From assembly GCA_936941155.1 (NCBI GenBank), contig CAKZJE010000032.1, positions 62,001 to 126,000 of the forward strand: 64,000 nt of DNA, written 5' to 3'. The DNA comes from an uncultured Methylomonas sp. GTDB taxonomy: Bacteria > Pseudomonadota > Gammaproteobacteria > Methylococcales > Methylomonadaceae. Both the position numbers and the translations under genes were made by a program. The notes under the pieces are model-generated. The model had not been told where the DNA came from. It searched no databases and was given only the letters and a program-made list of their open reading frames with translations. Positions within the stretch are counted from its first letter, which is position 1. Each line of letters begins with the position of its first letter. Shown here in pieces: positions 44,992-53,670 of the stretch.

Positions 44992-45452
44992 ACTACTGGC
45001 TAATGAAATCCGAACCCAGCGTTTTTAGCATTGATGACTTAGCAAACAAACCCAATCAAATCTACTGCTGGGACGGCGTGCGCAATTATCAAGCACGCAA
45101 TATGATGCGCGATGACATGAAAAACGGCGATTTAGCCTTTTTTTACCACTCTAACTGCGCAGAACCCGCCATTGTTGGCATCATGCAAGTGGTGAAAGAA
45201 AGCTACCCAGACTTTTCTGCTTTTGATGAAAACGACAAATATTTTGATCCAAAAAGCAACCCAAACAATCCGCGCTGGTTTATGGTGGATTTAAAATTTA
45301 TCCGCAAATTTTCGCGCCCGATTACCTTGAAAGAATTAAAAATAGTGCCGCAATTGGCTGATTTAGCCTTAGTACGACGTGGAAATCGTCTTTCGATTAT
45401 GCCGGTTGCCGCCACACAATGGGATTTTATTTTGAATTTGGAAACCGACTAA
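44988..45452 (+). CDS. EVE-domain protein
   Basis: A 154-residue single-domain EVE protein (thymocyte nuclear protein 1 type). Typical parts: 'YWLMKSEPSVFSIDDL', 'YCWDGVRNYQARNMMRDDMK', 'GDLAFFYHSN', 'PAIVGIMQVVKESYPD', 'WFMVDLKFIRKF' and 'LALVRRGNRLSIMPV'. EVE domains are related to YTH and PUA and are thought to recognise modified bases. Next to a nuclease/TA islet, but as a housekeeping-like gene in many gammaproteobacteria it may be part of the core. Confidence 0.92.
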   Translation: MNYWLMKSEPSVFSIDDLANKPNQIYCWDGVRNYQARNMMRDDMKNGDLAFFYHSNCAEPAIVGIMQVVKESYPDFSAFDENDKYFDPKSNPNNPRWFMVDLKFIRKFSRPITLKELKIVPQLADLALVRRGNRLSIMPVAATQWDFILNLETD

Positions 45453-45474
45453 CCCAAACTTTTGCGAGTCTTTT

Positions 45475-47112
45475 TTGAAAATCCAAATTCCTCAAAACAT
45501 CCGCCACAATTTGTTATTTTTAATCGCTGAAGTCAGTTCACAAATCAGCAATTTGCAAAACTATCTGAATGCACCTTCCGCCGCCACAGCGACAAGCATT
45601 GCAGAACGCAGCGGCTACATTGCCAACTTAACCATTCGCGTTCACAACGAAAGTCACAATCATGTCACCCGCCACAAAATCGACAGCCTAGTTTTTAGAG
45701 CGGTGAATATCATCGTCAACGGCTTAGAACACATTGCCGAACTGTGTTGCGATTGCATTCAGCACAGCGCGATGATGATTAACCCAGCCTGTTTGCAAGC
45801 GCGAGAATATCAAGATTTACTCACAGAGGTGTTATGGGCAATCGGCTTAATAGATCTTGCGATTATTGATAACAACACGCAACTGGCTTTAAAAATTGCG
45901 GCGGTAGAACAGGAAATTAAACAAAGCTGCGCGCAACTGATTGAAATTTATAAAGAAGATTTGAAAAAAAAAGAGAATATTGAAGATTTAATTTCTGCTT
46001 TGTTTGTAACACGCAGTATTGAGCACATGGGCGACGCGCTGCTGAATATGAGTGAAGCTCTCATTTCAGGCAATTTAGGGCAAACGGTGAATATTGATCG
46101 CTATCACTCGTTAAGTGACTTTGTAGAACAGCTGCGCGACACTAAAAATCAAACAATGGCGGTTAGAACGCTTGCGGAAACGCGCTCCGGCAGCACGGTT
46201 TCCAGCATTAGCAAAACCAAAAAATACAACGACACGATTGCCGCTATTTTTAAAAATGGCAGAAAACGCAAACTGCAAGAAGAATACGAAAGTGTCGCAA
46301 TGTGGCATCAAATTTATCCGGGAATTGCGCCGAAAATTTTATCTTATAACGTACAAGGCGAGTCGGCAGCGTTATTAATTGAACATTTGCAAGGCACAAC
46401 TTTTGAAGGTCTCTTGTTAAACAAATCTCGAAAATTGCAAAACGCGGCGTTAAATCAACTTTTCCAAACCTTAAGTTCCATTTGGAAAAACACGCACAGC
46501 AAAAAAGCGGTGCACGCGCATTATATGGGGCAGCTAAAACGCCGCATGACAGAAGTTTATCGCCTGCATCCTGATTTTAAGAAAGCCAGCTGTCAGATTG
46601 GCAAAGTGATTATCTTGGATTTTGATGACTTAATTAAACAGGCAGAAAGCTATGAAAAAACGCTAACACCTTGTTTTTCGGTCTATATTCACGGTGATTT
46701 TAATAGCGACAATATTATTTACGAACCTATCAGCAATAAAATTAACTTTATTGATTTGCATCGTTCTCGCTACATGGATTATGTGCAAGATGTGTCGGTG
46801 TTTATGGTGTCAAATTATCGCCTGCAAGTGCTGGATAAATCGCTAGGGCAGCGTGTGATGGAATTAACGTTGCGGTTCTATCAATTTGTGGCAGATTTTG
46901 CCAAAGCGAATAACGATAAAAATTTTGAACTGCGTTTAGCGTTTGCTTTAGCGCGTTCTTTTGCCACTTCCACACGTTTTATTTTAGACAAAACATTAGC
47001 GGATGCAATGTTTATGCGCTCGCGGTATTTAATCGAACAGGTTTTGTCTATAATGGACAATCACGAAACAGATGATTATCGAGTACCGATACGGGAGATT
47101 TTTGTTGGCTAA
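45475..47112 (+). CDS. PhoU-like domain fused to an APH/choline-kinase-like domain
   Basis: A 545-residue protein beginning with TTG at 45475. The N-terminal 220 residues are PhoU-like helical bundles ('ERSGYIANLTIRVHNESHNH', 'FVTRSIEHMGDALLNMSEAL'). The C-terminal part (about 250-545) is a phosphotransferase of the aminoglycoside/choline kinase fold with 'VYIHGDFNSDNIIYE' (catalytic Asp and metal-binding Asn) and 'INFIDLHRSRYMDYVQD' (DFG-like Asp). The glycine-rich loop is not obvious. It overlaps an ATP-grasp gene, and the two likely act in one pathway. Substrate unknown. Confidence 0.8.
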   Translation: MKIQIPQNIRHNLLFLIAEVSSQISNLQNYLNAPSAATATSIAERSGYIANLTIRVHNESHNHVTRHKIDSLVFRAVNIIVNGLEHIAELCCDCIQHSAMMINPACLQAREYQDLLTEVLWAIGLIDLAIIDNNTQLALKIAAVEQEIKQSCAQLIEIYKEDLKKKENIEDLISALFVTRSIEHMGDALLNMSEALISGNLGQTVNIDRYHSLSDFVEQLRDTKNQTMAVRTLAETRSGSTVSSISKTKKYNDTIAAIFKNGRKRKLQEEYESVAMWHQIYPGIAPKILSYNVQGESAALLIEHLQGTTFEGLLLNKSRKLQNAALNQLFQTLSSIWKNTHSKKAVHAHYMGQLKRRMTEVYRLHPDFKKASCQIGKVIILDFDDLIKQAESYEKTLTPCFSVYIHGDFNSDNIIYEPISNKINFIDLHRSRYMDYVQDVSVFMVSNYRLQVLDKSLGQRVMELTLRFYQFVADFAKANNDKNFELRLAFALARSFATSTRFILDKTLADAMFMRSRYLIEQVLSIMDNHETDDYRVPIREIFVG

Positions 47113-47998
47113 TTTTAAAATTGCAGTAATTGGAGTACCCGGCAAATGGTCGAGTGAGGCTTTAGCTGATGAAGTTGAAAAAGCGACGGGTTTTCGATTA
47201 ATTGTGGATATGAATCAAGTGCTATTGGATTTAACTAATGGCAGTTTGCGATATAAACAATTTGATTTATGCCAATTTGACGCGCTGATTGTGAAAAAAA
47301 TTAGCACTCGCTATAGCCCAAATAGTTTAGATAGATTGGAATTGTTGCGGGTTGCGGAAAATGCAGGCGTGAAAGTTTTTAGCAGTGCGGACAGTATGTT
47401 GCGGTTGTTGAACAGAGCCAGCTGTACTGTGACGTTAGCAAACGCAGGCATTGCCATGCCGCCAACGCGCTTGACTGAGGATTTTGCGGAAGCATTAATT
47501 GCGGTGGAAGAATTTGGTAGCGCGGTATTTAAGCCGCTGTATTCCACTAAAGCGCGTGGTATGTTATTGATTAGTCAGAAAAAAGGCTTTCATAAAATCA
47601 AGCAAGAAATTGCCGCATTTCAGGCTGAAAATCCGTTGATGTATATTCAAAAGAAAATGGCACTAGGCGGGCGCGATTTAGGTTTGGTGTTTTTAGCGGG
47701 TGAATATTTAGGCACTTATGCGCGGGTTTCTAAAGAAGATTGCTGGAATACCACGATTAATAGCGGTGGACATTACGAAGCGTATCATCCGAGTGCGGAA
47801 ATTATTGCTTTAGCCACGAAAGCGCAGGATTTATTTAAGATGGATTTTACGACAGTTGATATAGCCGAAACGGAACAGGGCGCGGTGGTATTTGAGGTGT
47901 CAGCGTTTGGTGGTTTTAAAGGCGCGAAAGACGGAATAGGGATTAATGCCGCGCAGCTTTATGTGAAGCATGTGATTAAAACCTTGAAAAATAAATAG
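47105..47998 (+). CDS. ATP-grasp (RimK-like) ligase, possibly GAK-system type
   Basis: About 297 residues from a TTG at 47105 with GGGAG ahead; an ATG at 47072 is also in frame but adds residues unlike homologues. 'KIAVIGVPGKWSSEALADEV' opens the protein, 'AVFKPLYSTKARGML' is the ATP-binding Lys strand, and 'TTVDIAETEQGAVVFEVSAF' gives the acidic metal ligands of ATP-grasp enzymes. The overall look matches the ATP-grasp enzyme of the so-called GAK system, from memory. Its gene overlaps the PhoU-kinase gene by eight bases. Product unknown. Confidence 0.78.
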   Translation: MANFKIAVIGVPGKWSSEALADEVEKATGFRLIVDMNQVLLDLTNGSLRYKQFDLCQFDALIVKKISTRYSPNSLDRLELLRVAENAGVKVFSSADSMLRLLNRASCTVTLANAGIAMPPTRLTEDFAEALIAVEEFGSAVFKPLYSTKARGMLLISQKKGFHKIKQEIAAFQAENPLMYIQKKMALGGRDLGLVFLAGEYLGTYARVSKEDCWNTTINSGGHYEAYHPSAEIIALATKAQDLFKMDFTTVDIAETEQGAVVFEVSAFGGFKGAKDGIGINAAQLYVKHVIKTLKNK

Positions 47999-48003
47999 TT
48001 TTC

Positions 48004-48336
48004 TCACGATTTTTTCAGATCTTGATGACAATGATGGCACACAGTGGCGGAAGTTCTTATTAGTTCTTTGCAACGGTCGCATTCTTTTGCAATTTGTTTA
48101 ACAGGAATGTTTTTTGGCGCAACCACCGCCCAAATTAAAATCACAAACCATGCAATTCCAGTAAAACCAAACAGCAAATTGCAGATAAAAATGATGCGCA
48201 CATTGTGCTTTTTCAACAAAAGCGCAATTGCAGAAGGGATTAAATACGCTAAAACAGGTAACGCATAATCTGCATTTAAAATTGCCTCAACCAATTCAGC
48301 ATTCAAACGTAATATTTCAGAAACAAAAGTTGACAT
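48004..48336 (-). CDS. Superinfection-immunity-like membrane protein with zinc ribbon
   Basis: A 110-residue protein. Two hydrophobic helices ('YALPVLAYLIPSAIALLL', 'NLLFGFTGIAWFVILIWAVV') match the Imm_superinfect family, named for the T4 protein that blocks entry of further phage DNA; many bacterial members are chromosomal and of unknown role. A C-terminal zinc ribbon follows (C-x2-C 'CDRCKELI', then 'VCHHCHQ'). The gene is convergent with the ATP-grasp gene with a six-base gap. Confidence 0.75.
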   Translation of the reverse strand: MSTFVSEILRLNAELVEAILNADYALPVLAYLIPSAIALLLKKHNVRIIFICNLLFGFTGIAWFVILIWAVVAPKNIPVKQIAKECDRCKELIRTSATVCHHCHQDLKKS

Positions 48337-48453
48337 AGTTTTTCGCCGTCGCTATCCAATTTGTGTTGTTACTTTTTGTGTGGCGGCAGCTCTTTGTTTG
48401 CGTGTCATGTTCAAAAAATCCTATTCTAGTTTCTATTATCCTTATTTTAAGTC

Positions 48454-48500
48454 ATTCGTGCTGAACTTGCCAAACTATGAGGGGATTCGACAAGTTCAGG
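48454..48500. repeat. Dispersed inverted-repeat element (family F)
   Basis: CTGAACTTG (48461-48469) pairs with CAAGTTCAG (48491-48499); flanks TTCGTG and GGATTCGA belong to a widely scattered bacterial intergenic element. It lies between the immunity-like gene and the HypX-like gene and may end the latter's transcript. Confidence 0.7.
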
Positions 48501-48544
48501 GTAATTGTTATTTCTATCACTTGTATTGTAAAACTAAAGATTTT

Positions 48545-50722
48545 TTAATTTGCCACAACCCTTTCTTTTTTCAGATAAGTATTAAAACTCATATCTGAAT
48601 TGACAATATGCTTTGTCCACCTACCTACAAAATCATTCATATCAACTCCGTCCCAACCGCTGTTATTTATTTTTTTCTTAATCGCTTCCAGTTTTTCCAG
48701 CATTGCAGCATGTTCTTTTTGATGCCCTTTATAGCCATAAAACTCAACCTCTTTCATTAACGCCTCTTCTGTACAAAAATGCGTTTCAACATGTTGATAT
48801 AACGAGTTTAAATTGGCAATCAAATATTCCTTACTGCCAGAAGTGAGAAGTTTTTCAACTAATGCAAAGAAATCTTTATGCTGCTCATCCACCTCCTTAT
48901 CACCGATTGCATAACAGTCTTGCCACACAAAATGTGGCAAACTACCTAGCGACAACTTATTAATTGCAGATTGAGATTGGCGATGAATGGCGATATTTTC
49001 CGGTGTGGTTTTTTCACCAGCCTCTTTATAGACAAAGGCATGTCGAGCCGCATGATACGCATGATTGCCATAAAAATTTTCGTACATCTGTGTTAATTCA
49101 AATTGCCGATAGGTCGATAACGCTTTGATTGATTCATCAAAACAGCGCGTTTTGGCTTTTTGCGCTAAACAAGTGCGCAGTTTTTCAGGATCTGTGACAT
49201 AGCTATTTGCTAAATGTTTGACTTGAGCGTAGAAAATTTTATGTTGATTATCAAGCACTTTATCAACCAATCCAATCCGCCACGCTTTTTTGGCACTCAC
49301 TGGCAAACGTTGTTCAGTCAAATTGGTCGCCATTTCCATTCCGACTCGTTTTGGCAGCAAATAAGTCCAGTATTCTGAGCCATAAAGCTCGCCCATATTT
49401 TTATAATGGGGATTAAAAATTACACCTTCTCTGGCATAAACTTGATCGGTGGCAATCTCTAAAATTGCGCCACCCGCTCCGGCATTACCCGCGACTGCTG
49501 AAATGGTGACTTTATCCAGTGTAGTGATAATTTGATGAATCAAATCATCAATCGCATTAATATTAAACCACGATTCGTCAGCAGGACTGTGCGCCGCTTC
49601 AATATGATTAAGATGGATGCCATTTGACCAAAAGCTATCACCGCCCATTAAGACAATCACATCCACAGATAACATGGCAACATGTTGATAAACCGACAAT
49701 AATAACCGGCATTGCTCCGTGCTCATTGCACCATTGTGAAATGGAAAATAAAGGTAGGCGACTTTTCCTGCTATTTCATACCAAACTTCTTGGCAAGGCA
49801 GTTGTCGTCCTGCTTGTGTGTAATCAATTTCAATTTTCTTAATGTTTTTCGATAAAAAACCTTTAAATAAAGGAGCTGGGGCTGAAGAGGGTGGCAAATT
49901 TTTCAGCACAAACGTGGCGGGCAATTTTATTCCTCTGCAAGTTTCGCCCGATTTGAATTTTAAATGCCCAATCCAAATTGCGCCATCAACAGTAGCGCGG
50001 CAAATCGCATGATTAGCCGTCGCAATAATTTCCCCTGCTTTGCCTCTTAATGTTGGTTCTAAATGAGCATTGTATAAATAACAAGGACTGCCATTAATTT
50101 CATCCAACACACCAGGGCTGCCATCTGCGGCATTCAGGCGGGTTAAAATTTCAGCGGTTTTATGTTTTTTCCAATCAATCGCTCTGTCCGGTTGTTTCAT
50201 GGTAGGAAGCAACTTACCTTTGAAATCCGGTTTGCTATAGTCCAAAGGTTGTGGACGAAAATCAGGAGCTTGAAAATAAGTGAGAGCCTCCCACAAACAA
50301 TCCACCGCCGCTTGTGTCACTTCACGATAAAAAAGGCTACTTTTAGTGGCGGCACGCATTGGAAAAGTTTTGCTTGCCCACACATCGCCAGCATCCATTT
50401 CTTCAGCGGCTTGCAATAAAGTAACGCCCCATTCCTGTTCACCGCCTTGAATTGCCCAATCTAACGATGACGCGCCTCTATCGCCTTTAATACCCGGATG
50501 TACAATTAAACAGGTATAGTTTTCATAAATTTGAGCAGGCAGTTTTCGGGTTAAAAACGGACAAATAATCAGCTCCGGTTGAAACAACTTTACGCCTTCA
50601 AGTAATTGCGGAATGTCGCCTAGATGAAGTTCAACGGATACCAAATAACCTGCGTCATCCAATTCAGTATAAAAACGTTGGGTTAAGCCAGAAAAAGCGG
50701 TTGAAATTAATAAAATACGCAT
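48545..50722 (-). CDS. HypX/HoxX-like protein fused to haemerythrin
   Basis: A 725-residue three-part protein. Residues 1-300 are the formyl-transferase-like half of HypX ('VHPGIKGDRGASSLDWAIQG', 'GVTLLQAAEEMDAGDVW'). Residues 310-570 are its enoyl-CoA-hydratase-like half ('LMGGDSFWSNGIHLNHIE', 'SAVAGNAGAGGAILEIATD'). HypX makes CO from a formyl group for the Fe(CN)2CO site of NiFe hydrogenase in air. Residues 595-718 are a full haemerythrin with all seven di-iron ligands: His615, His648, Glu652, His667, His671, His705, Asp710. No hydrogenase gene is in the window. Sixteen bases downstream of a GlxA-type regulator gene. Confidence 0.9.
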   Translation of the reverse strand: MRILLISTAFSGLTQRFYTELDDAGYLVSVELHLGDIPQLLEGVKLFQPELIICPFLTRKLPAQIYENYTCLIVHPGIKGDRGASSLDWAIQGGEQEWGVTLLQAAEEMDAGDVWASKTFPMRAATKSSLFYREVTQAAVDCLWEALTYFQAPDFRPQPLDYSKPDFKGKLLPTMKQPDRAIDWKKHKTAEILTRLNAADGSPGVLDEINGSPCYLYNAHLEPTLRGKAGEIIATANHAICRATVDGAIWIGHLKFKSGETCRGIKLPATFVLKNLPPSSAPAPLFKGFLSKNIKKIEIDYTQAGRQLPCQEVWYEIAGKVAYLYFPFHNGAMSTEQCRLLLSVYQHVAMLSVDVIVLMGGDSFWSNGIHLNHIEAAHSPADESWFNINAIDDLIHQIITTLDKVTISAVAGNAGAGGAILEIATDQVYAREGVIFNPHYKNMGELYGSEYWTYLLPKRVGMEMATNLTEQRLPVSAKKAWRIGLVDKVLDNQHKIFYAQVKHLANSYVTDPEKLRTCLAQKAKTRCFDESIKALSTYRQFELTQMYENFYGNHAYHAARHAFVYKEAGEKTTPENIAIHRQSQSAINKLSLGSLPHFVWQDCYAIGDKEVDEQHKDFFALVEKLLTSGSKEYLIANLNSLYQHVETHFCTEEALMKEVEFYGYKGHQKEHAAMLEKLEAIKKKINNSGWDGVDMNDFVGRWTKHIVNSDMSFNTYLKKERVVAN

Positions 50723-50738
50723 GACAATCTCTTACAAA

Positions 50739-51872
50739 CTAATCGGATAAAACGACTGAGGCTTGAGTTATTTCAACATGCTGATAAGTAACACCACGCT
50801 GAATGTTTCCATTGAGTGTTGTTTTTTTATCTATCTCAGCATTTGAGAAATGAAAGTTAAAACGATCGCGATAATTTTTAGGATTGACTCCCAGTTCACG
50901 CAAAAAGGCGCGGCGCATTCGTTCAGATTCAGAAAAGCCTGTTTTTTGTGCAATCTCATCAATAGAGAAGGTGCTGGTTTCCAGATAATGTCGTGCAGCG
51001 TCAATGCGTGCCATTTCCACATACTTAGCAGGTGTGACACCCGTTTCTGCTAAAAACAGGCGGGCAAAATTACGCGAACTCATACACATCCGTTCAGCCA
51101 ACACTTCAACGCGCAAATCTTGGGTAAGGTTTTGCATAATCCAACTTTGCAAATTGCGTAAATCGGGGCGCGTAGCTGCCTCGGTCGTTAAATAATTACT
51201 AAACTGAGATTGCCCGCCCGGGCGTTTTAAAAATACCACCATATATCGGGCAACAAACAAGGCAACTTCATGTCCCCAGTCGTCTTCCAACAACGCCAAC
51301 GCTAAATCAATACCGGAATTAATCCCGCCGGAAGTGAAAATTTGTCCATCTCGAACAAAAATCTGATCCGGTTCAAGATTTACTTGCGGATAGTCCAGAA
51401 TGAATTGCTGGCAAAAGTCCCAATGCGTAGTGGCTCGCAGTCCATTTAACAAACCGCTTTCTGCCAGTGCAAAAGAGCCTGTGCAAATCGAAACCATACG
51501 GCGCACACGAGTAGACATAGTGCGTATCCATGCCATTAATTTGGCATCTTTATAAAATGGAAACGCGGCAATATTGCCGCCGGGAATAATTAACGTGTCA
51601 ATATCAGAGTTGGCATCTTGATAAGCGTGATTAGCAATAATTTGTAGCCCTGACAATGTGGTTACAGCCCCCGGCTGCTCTGCCAAAACTTCAATTACAT
51701 AAGCGGGTTTTTTGACAATGCCTTGCGTTTGTAAAAATAAATTTGCAAAAGTAAATACCTCCATTGGGCCGCCAATATCAAGTATTTCAACACCGGGAAA
51801 AGCAAAAATTCCTATTTTTCTTATTTTGGGAAGGCAAGAGTACGCCTCTTGAATCAATGGTTTAGCTGTCAT
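50739..51872 (-). CDS. GlxA-family transcription regulator (DJ-1/PfpI plus AraC)
   Basis: A 377-residue protein. The N-terminal DJ-1/PfpI-like domain (15-210) has 'VSICTGSFALAESGLLNGLR' with the nucleophile-elbow Cys. The C-terminal AraC DNA-binding domain (about 245-345) has 'LAERMCMSSRNFARLFLAET' and 'IDEIAQKTGFSESERMRRAF'. GlxA-type regulators commonly sense small nitrogenous or carbonyl compounds. It lies directly upstream of the HypX-haemerythrin gene on the same strand, so it likely controls its own operon. Confidence 0.9.
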   Translation of the reverse strand: MTAKPLIQEAYSCLPKIRKIGIFAFPGVEILDIGGPMEVFTFANLFLQTQGIVKKPAYVIEVLAEQPGAVTTLSGLQIIANHAYQDANSDIDTLIIPGGNIAAFPFYKDAKLMAWIRTMSTRVRRMVSICTGSFALAESGLLNGLRATTHWDFCQQFILDYPQVNLEPDQIFVRDGQIFTSGGINSGIDLALALLEDDWGHEVALFVARYMVVFLKRPGGQSQFSNYLTTEAATRPDLRNLQSWIMQNLTQDLRVEVLAERMCMSSRNFARLFLAETGVTPAKYVEMARIDAARHYLETSTFSIDEIAQKTGFSESERMRRAFLRELGVNPKNYRDRFNFHFSNAEIDKKTTLNGNIQRGVTYQHVEITQASVVLSD

Positions 51873-52139
51873 AATCTTCTCACTATTCTTAAATATTCAT
51901 TGATCTCAAAATGAGAACAAGCAACTGAATTTGAATGTATTGTAATAGTGGCTTAAATTGCGTTATTAGACAATGACATAAATCCCTCTTTTTCTGCCAA
52001 TTTTGTCAGCCGCTTTGATGAAAATTTGTAAAACTTGAGTTTAAGCAGCGTAGGAATGTGAGAATTAAAGGTTGATTGAGGAATAACTTTTGATATACAC
52101 CTAATGCTGAAAAGCTTGCAGTGTATTTATTGAAAACGC

Positions 52140-52165
52140 ATACCCCACTTTTTAAAGCGGGGTAT
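52140..52165. repeat. Short palindrome (family G)
   Basis: Arms ATACCCCACTTT / AAAGCGGGGTAT with one mismatch and a two-base loop. No second copy was seen in this window; the form is like small intergenic palindromes of other bacteria. Confidence 0.6.
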
Positions 52166-52255
52166 TTGTTTAAAGAGAAGATACTGCGTGTGCTAGATTT
52201 AGCACAATCGACTGAAACTCGACAGCGCGTAAGTTTCAATGTTTTCGTGTTTTTC

Positions 52256-52298
52256 TAGCTGCGACAAATTTGCATTGTTCGGATAAATCGGAACCTAG
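52256..52298. repeat. Decayed copy of family D
   Basis: GCGACAAATTTGCATTGTTC and GGATAAATCGGAACCTAG correspond to the inner and right parts of 17176-17222 with several changes. The terminal repeats no longer pair fully. Confidence 0.5.
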
Positions 52299-52328
52299 AT
52301 AAGTAAATACGCAAAAGCTCTTATAACT

Positions 52329-52362
52329 ACGACTGCCAGTCCTTCAAAGGACTGGCAGTCGT
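52329..52362. repeat. Palindrome family A upstream of the desaturase
   Basis: Arms ACGACTGCCAGTCCT / AGGACTGGCAGTCGT with a TCAA loop; the arms are identical to those at 25202-25234. Confidence 0.9.
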
Positions 52363-52493
52363 TCTGTGCTAAAAAACTTATTCATCATTACTTAACGATA
52401 TAAATTGAAATGCTTGCAATAAAGCCCTATTCTTGAAAACTTTTTTTTACGCAATATCCCCATTCACCCTTTCCGTTAAAGGAGCAGTACGTT

Positions 52494-53618
52494 TTGAGTT
52501 TAAACAGTTACCAATCAGTAGACCGCGAGCAACTAGCCAAAGACATCACCGAAATTCATCAGCAAGCCTTAGCTAATATCGGTATTGACGATTTTAACCA
52601 TTTAAAAAGCATGGAACGCTGGGGAAAAATCTGCTCTCTCATTGGATATGGCACGGCGTGGATGATGCCAAATCCTATTTCAGCGTTGTTAATCAGCCAA
52701 GGGAGTTTTACCCGCTGGACGCAAGTGGGGCATCCTGTTGTGCATAGGGCTTACGATAAACTGGAAGGGGTGGATAAAAACTATACCAGCAAAGGGTTTG
52801 CCAAAGGTTGGCGGCGTTTTTTGGATTGGCCGGATTGGTTTACGATCACAGGTTGGCATCACGAACATGACGTATTGCATCATTACAGTTTAGGGGAAAA
52901 AGCCGATCCGAATAATGCGCAACACAATATGGAATGGCTTAGACAATCGAGTTTGCCGATGTGGTTGCGTTATGTGATTGTGGCGGTTTTTTCAGGTATC
53001 TGGAAAATTGTTTATTACACACCGCGCACCCACAAAGAATTTTGCTTAAATGAAGCGCGTAAACAAGGAAAATCCGCACCTGTGATGACGCGCCTTGGTG
53101 CATGGAGTTTTTTCACCCAACAAGGGCGGGCGTTGTGGCTGCAAAGTGTTTTGCCTTACGCGGCTTATCGTTTTGTGCTGTTGCCGTTGCTGTTTTTGCC
53201 GCTGGGACATTTTGCGGCAATGAGTGTGTTGCTGAATTCAATTTTGGCAGAAATTTTCACCAATATGCACAGTTTTTTGGTGATGATTCCCAATCATGCC
53301 GGCGATGATGTGATGATGTTTGATGAAAAATCGCATAGCAAAGGCGAATTTTATTTGCGGCAGATTTTAGGTTCGGTTAATTATCCAACCGGTTCTAATT
53401 TCAATGATTTTTTTTACGGTTGGTTGAATTATCAAGTGGAACATCATTTGTGGCCTGATATGCCGTTAAGTCAATATCAAAAAGTGCAGCCACAAGTGAA
53501 AGCTGTGTGTGAAAAACATCATATTCCTTATATTCAGGAATCTGTTTTTAAGCGGTTGCGTAAAGCGGTGGATGTGATGGTGGGGAAAACATCCATGTTA
53601 AATCCGGCAATGATTTAA
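52494..53618 (+). CDS. Membrane fatty acid desaturase
   Basis: A 374-residue di-iron membrane desaturase that puts double bonds in acyl chains. It starts with TTG at 52494; AAGGAG lies about nine bases ahead. The His boxes are present: 'HPVVH' (80-84), 'WHHEHDVLHHYS' (121-132) and 'NYQVEHHLWPDMP' near 320, plus 'MIPNHAGDD'. About four hydrophobic segments. Related to acyl-CoA or lipid desaturases; regiospecificity unknown. Ends at a hairpin shared with convergent ubiA. Confidence 0.88.
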   Translation: MSLNSYQSVDREQLAKDITEIHQQALANIGIDDFNHLKSMERWGKICSLIGYGTAWMMPNPISALLISQGSFTRWTQVGHPVVHRAYDKLEGVDKNYTSKGFAKGWRRFLDWPDWFTITGWHHEHDVLHHYSLGEKADPNNAQHNMEWLRQSSLPMWLRYVIVAVFSGIWKIVYYTPRTHKEFCLNEARKQGKSAPVMTRLGAWSFFTQQGRALWLQSVLPYAAYRFVLLPLLFLPLGHFAAMSVLLNSILAEIFTNMHSFLVMIPNHAGDDVMMFDEKSHSKGEFYLRQILGSVNYPTGSNFNDFFYGWLNYQVEHHLWPDMPLSQYQKVQPQVKAVCEKHHIPYIQESVFKRLRKAVDVMVGKTSMLNPAMI

Positions 53619-53625
53619 AAATGAT

Positions 53626-53652
53626 AGGTAGGCAAGAGTTTTTTGCCTACCT
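53626..53652. terminator. Terminator between desaturase and ubiA
   Basis: Ten-base arms AGGTAGGCAA / TTGCCTACCT with a seven-base T-rich loop, placed between two convergent genes and flanked by A-rich and T-rich sequence, so it may work both ways. Confidence 0.7.
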
Positions 53653-53670
53653 TTAAAAAATGCTGATTTG

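Larger units (their letters stand above)
51873..52493. other. 621-bp intergenic region rich in repeats
   Basis: No credible gene. It holds the promoters of the GlxA-type regulator (leftward) and the desaturase (rightward), a TACCCC-type palindrome (52140-52165), a decayed family D element (52256-52298) and a family A palindrome (52329-52362). Confidence 0.6.

Noticed and set aside
52006-52239. A minus-strand frame of 77 codons in the repeat-rich gap
   Set aside because: It is read through a palindrome and lacks a binding site or family likeness.
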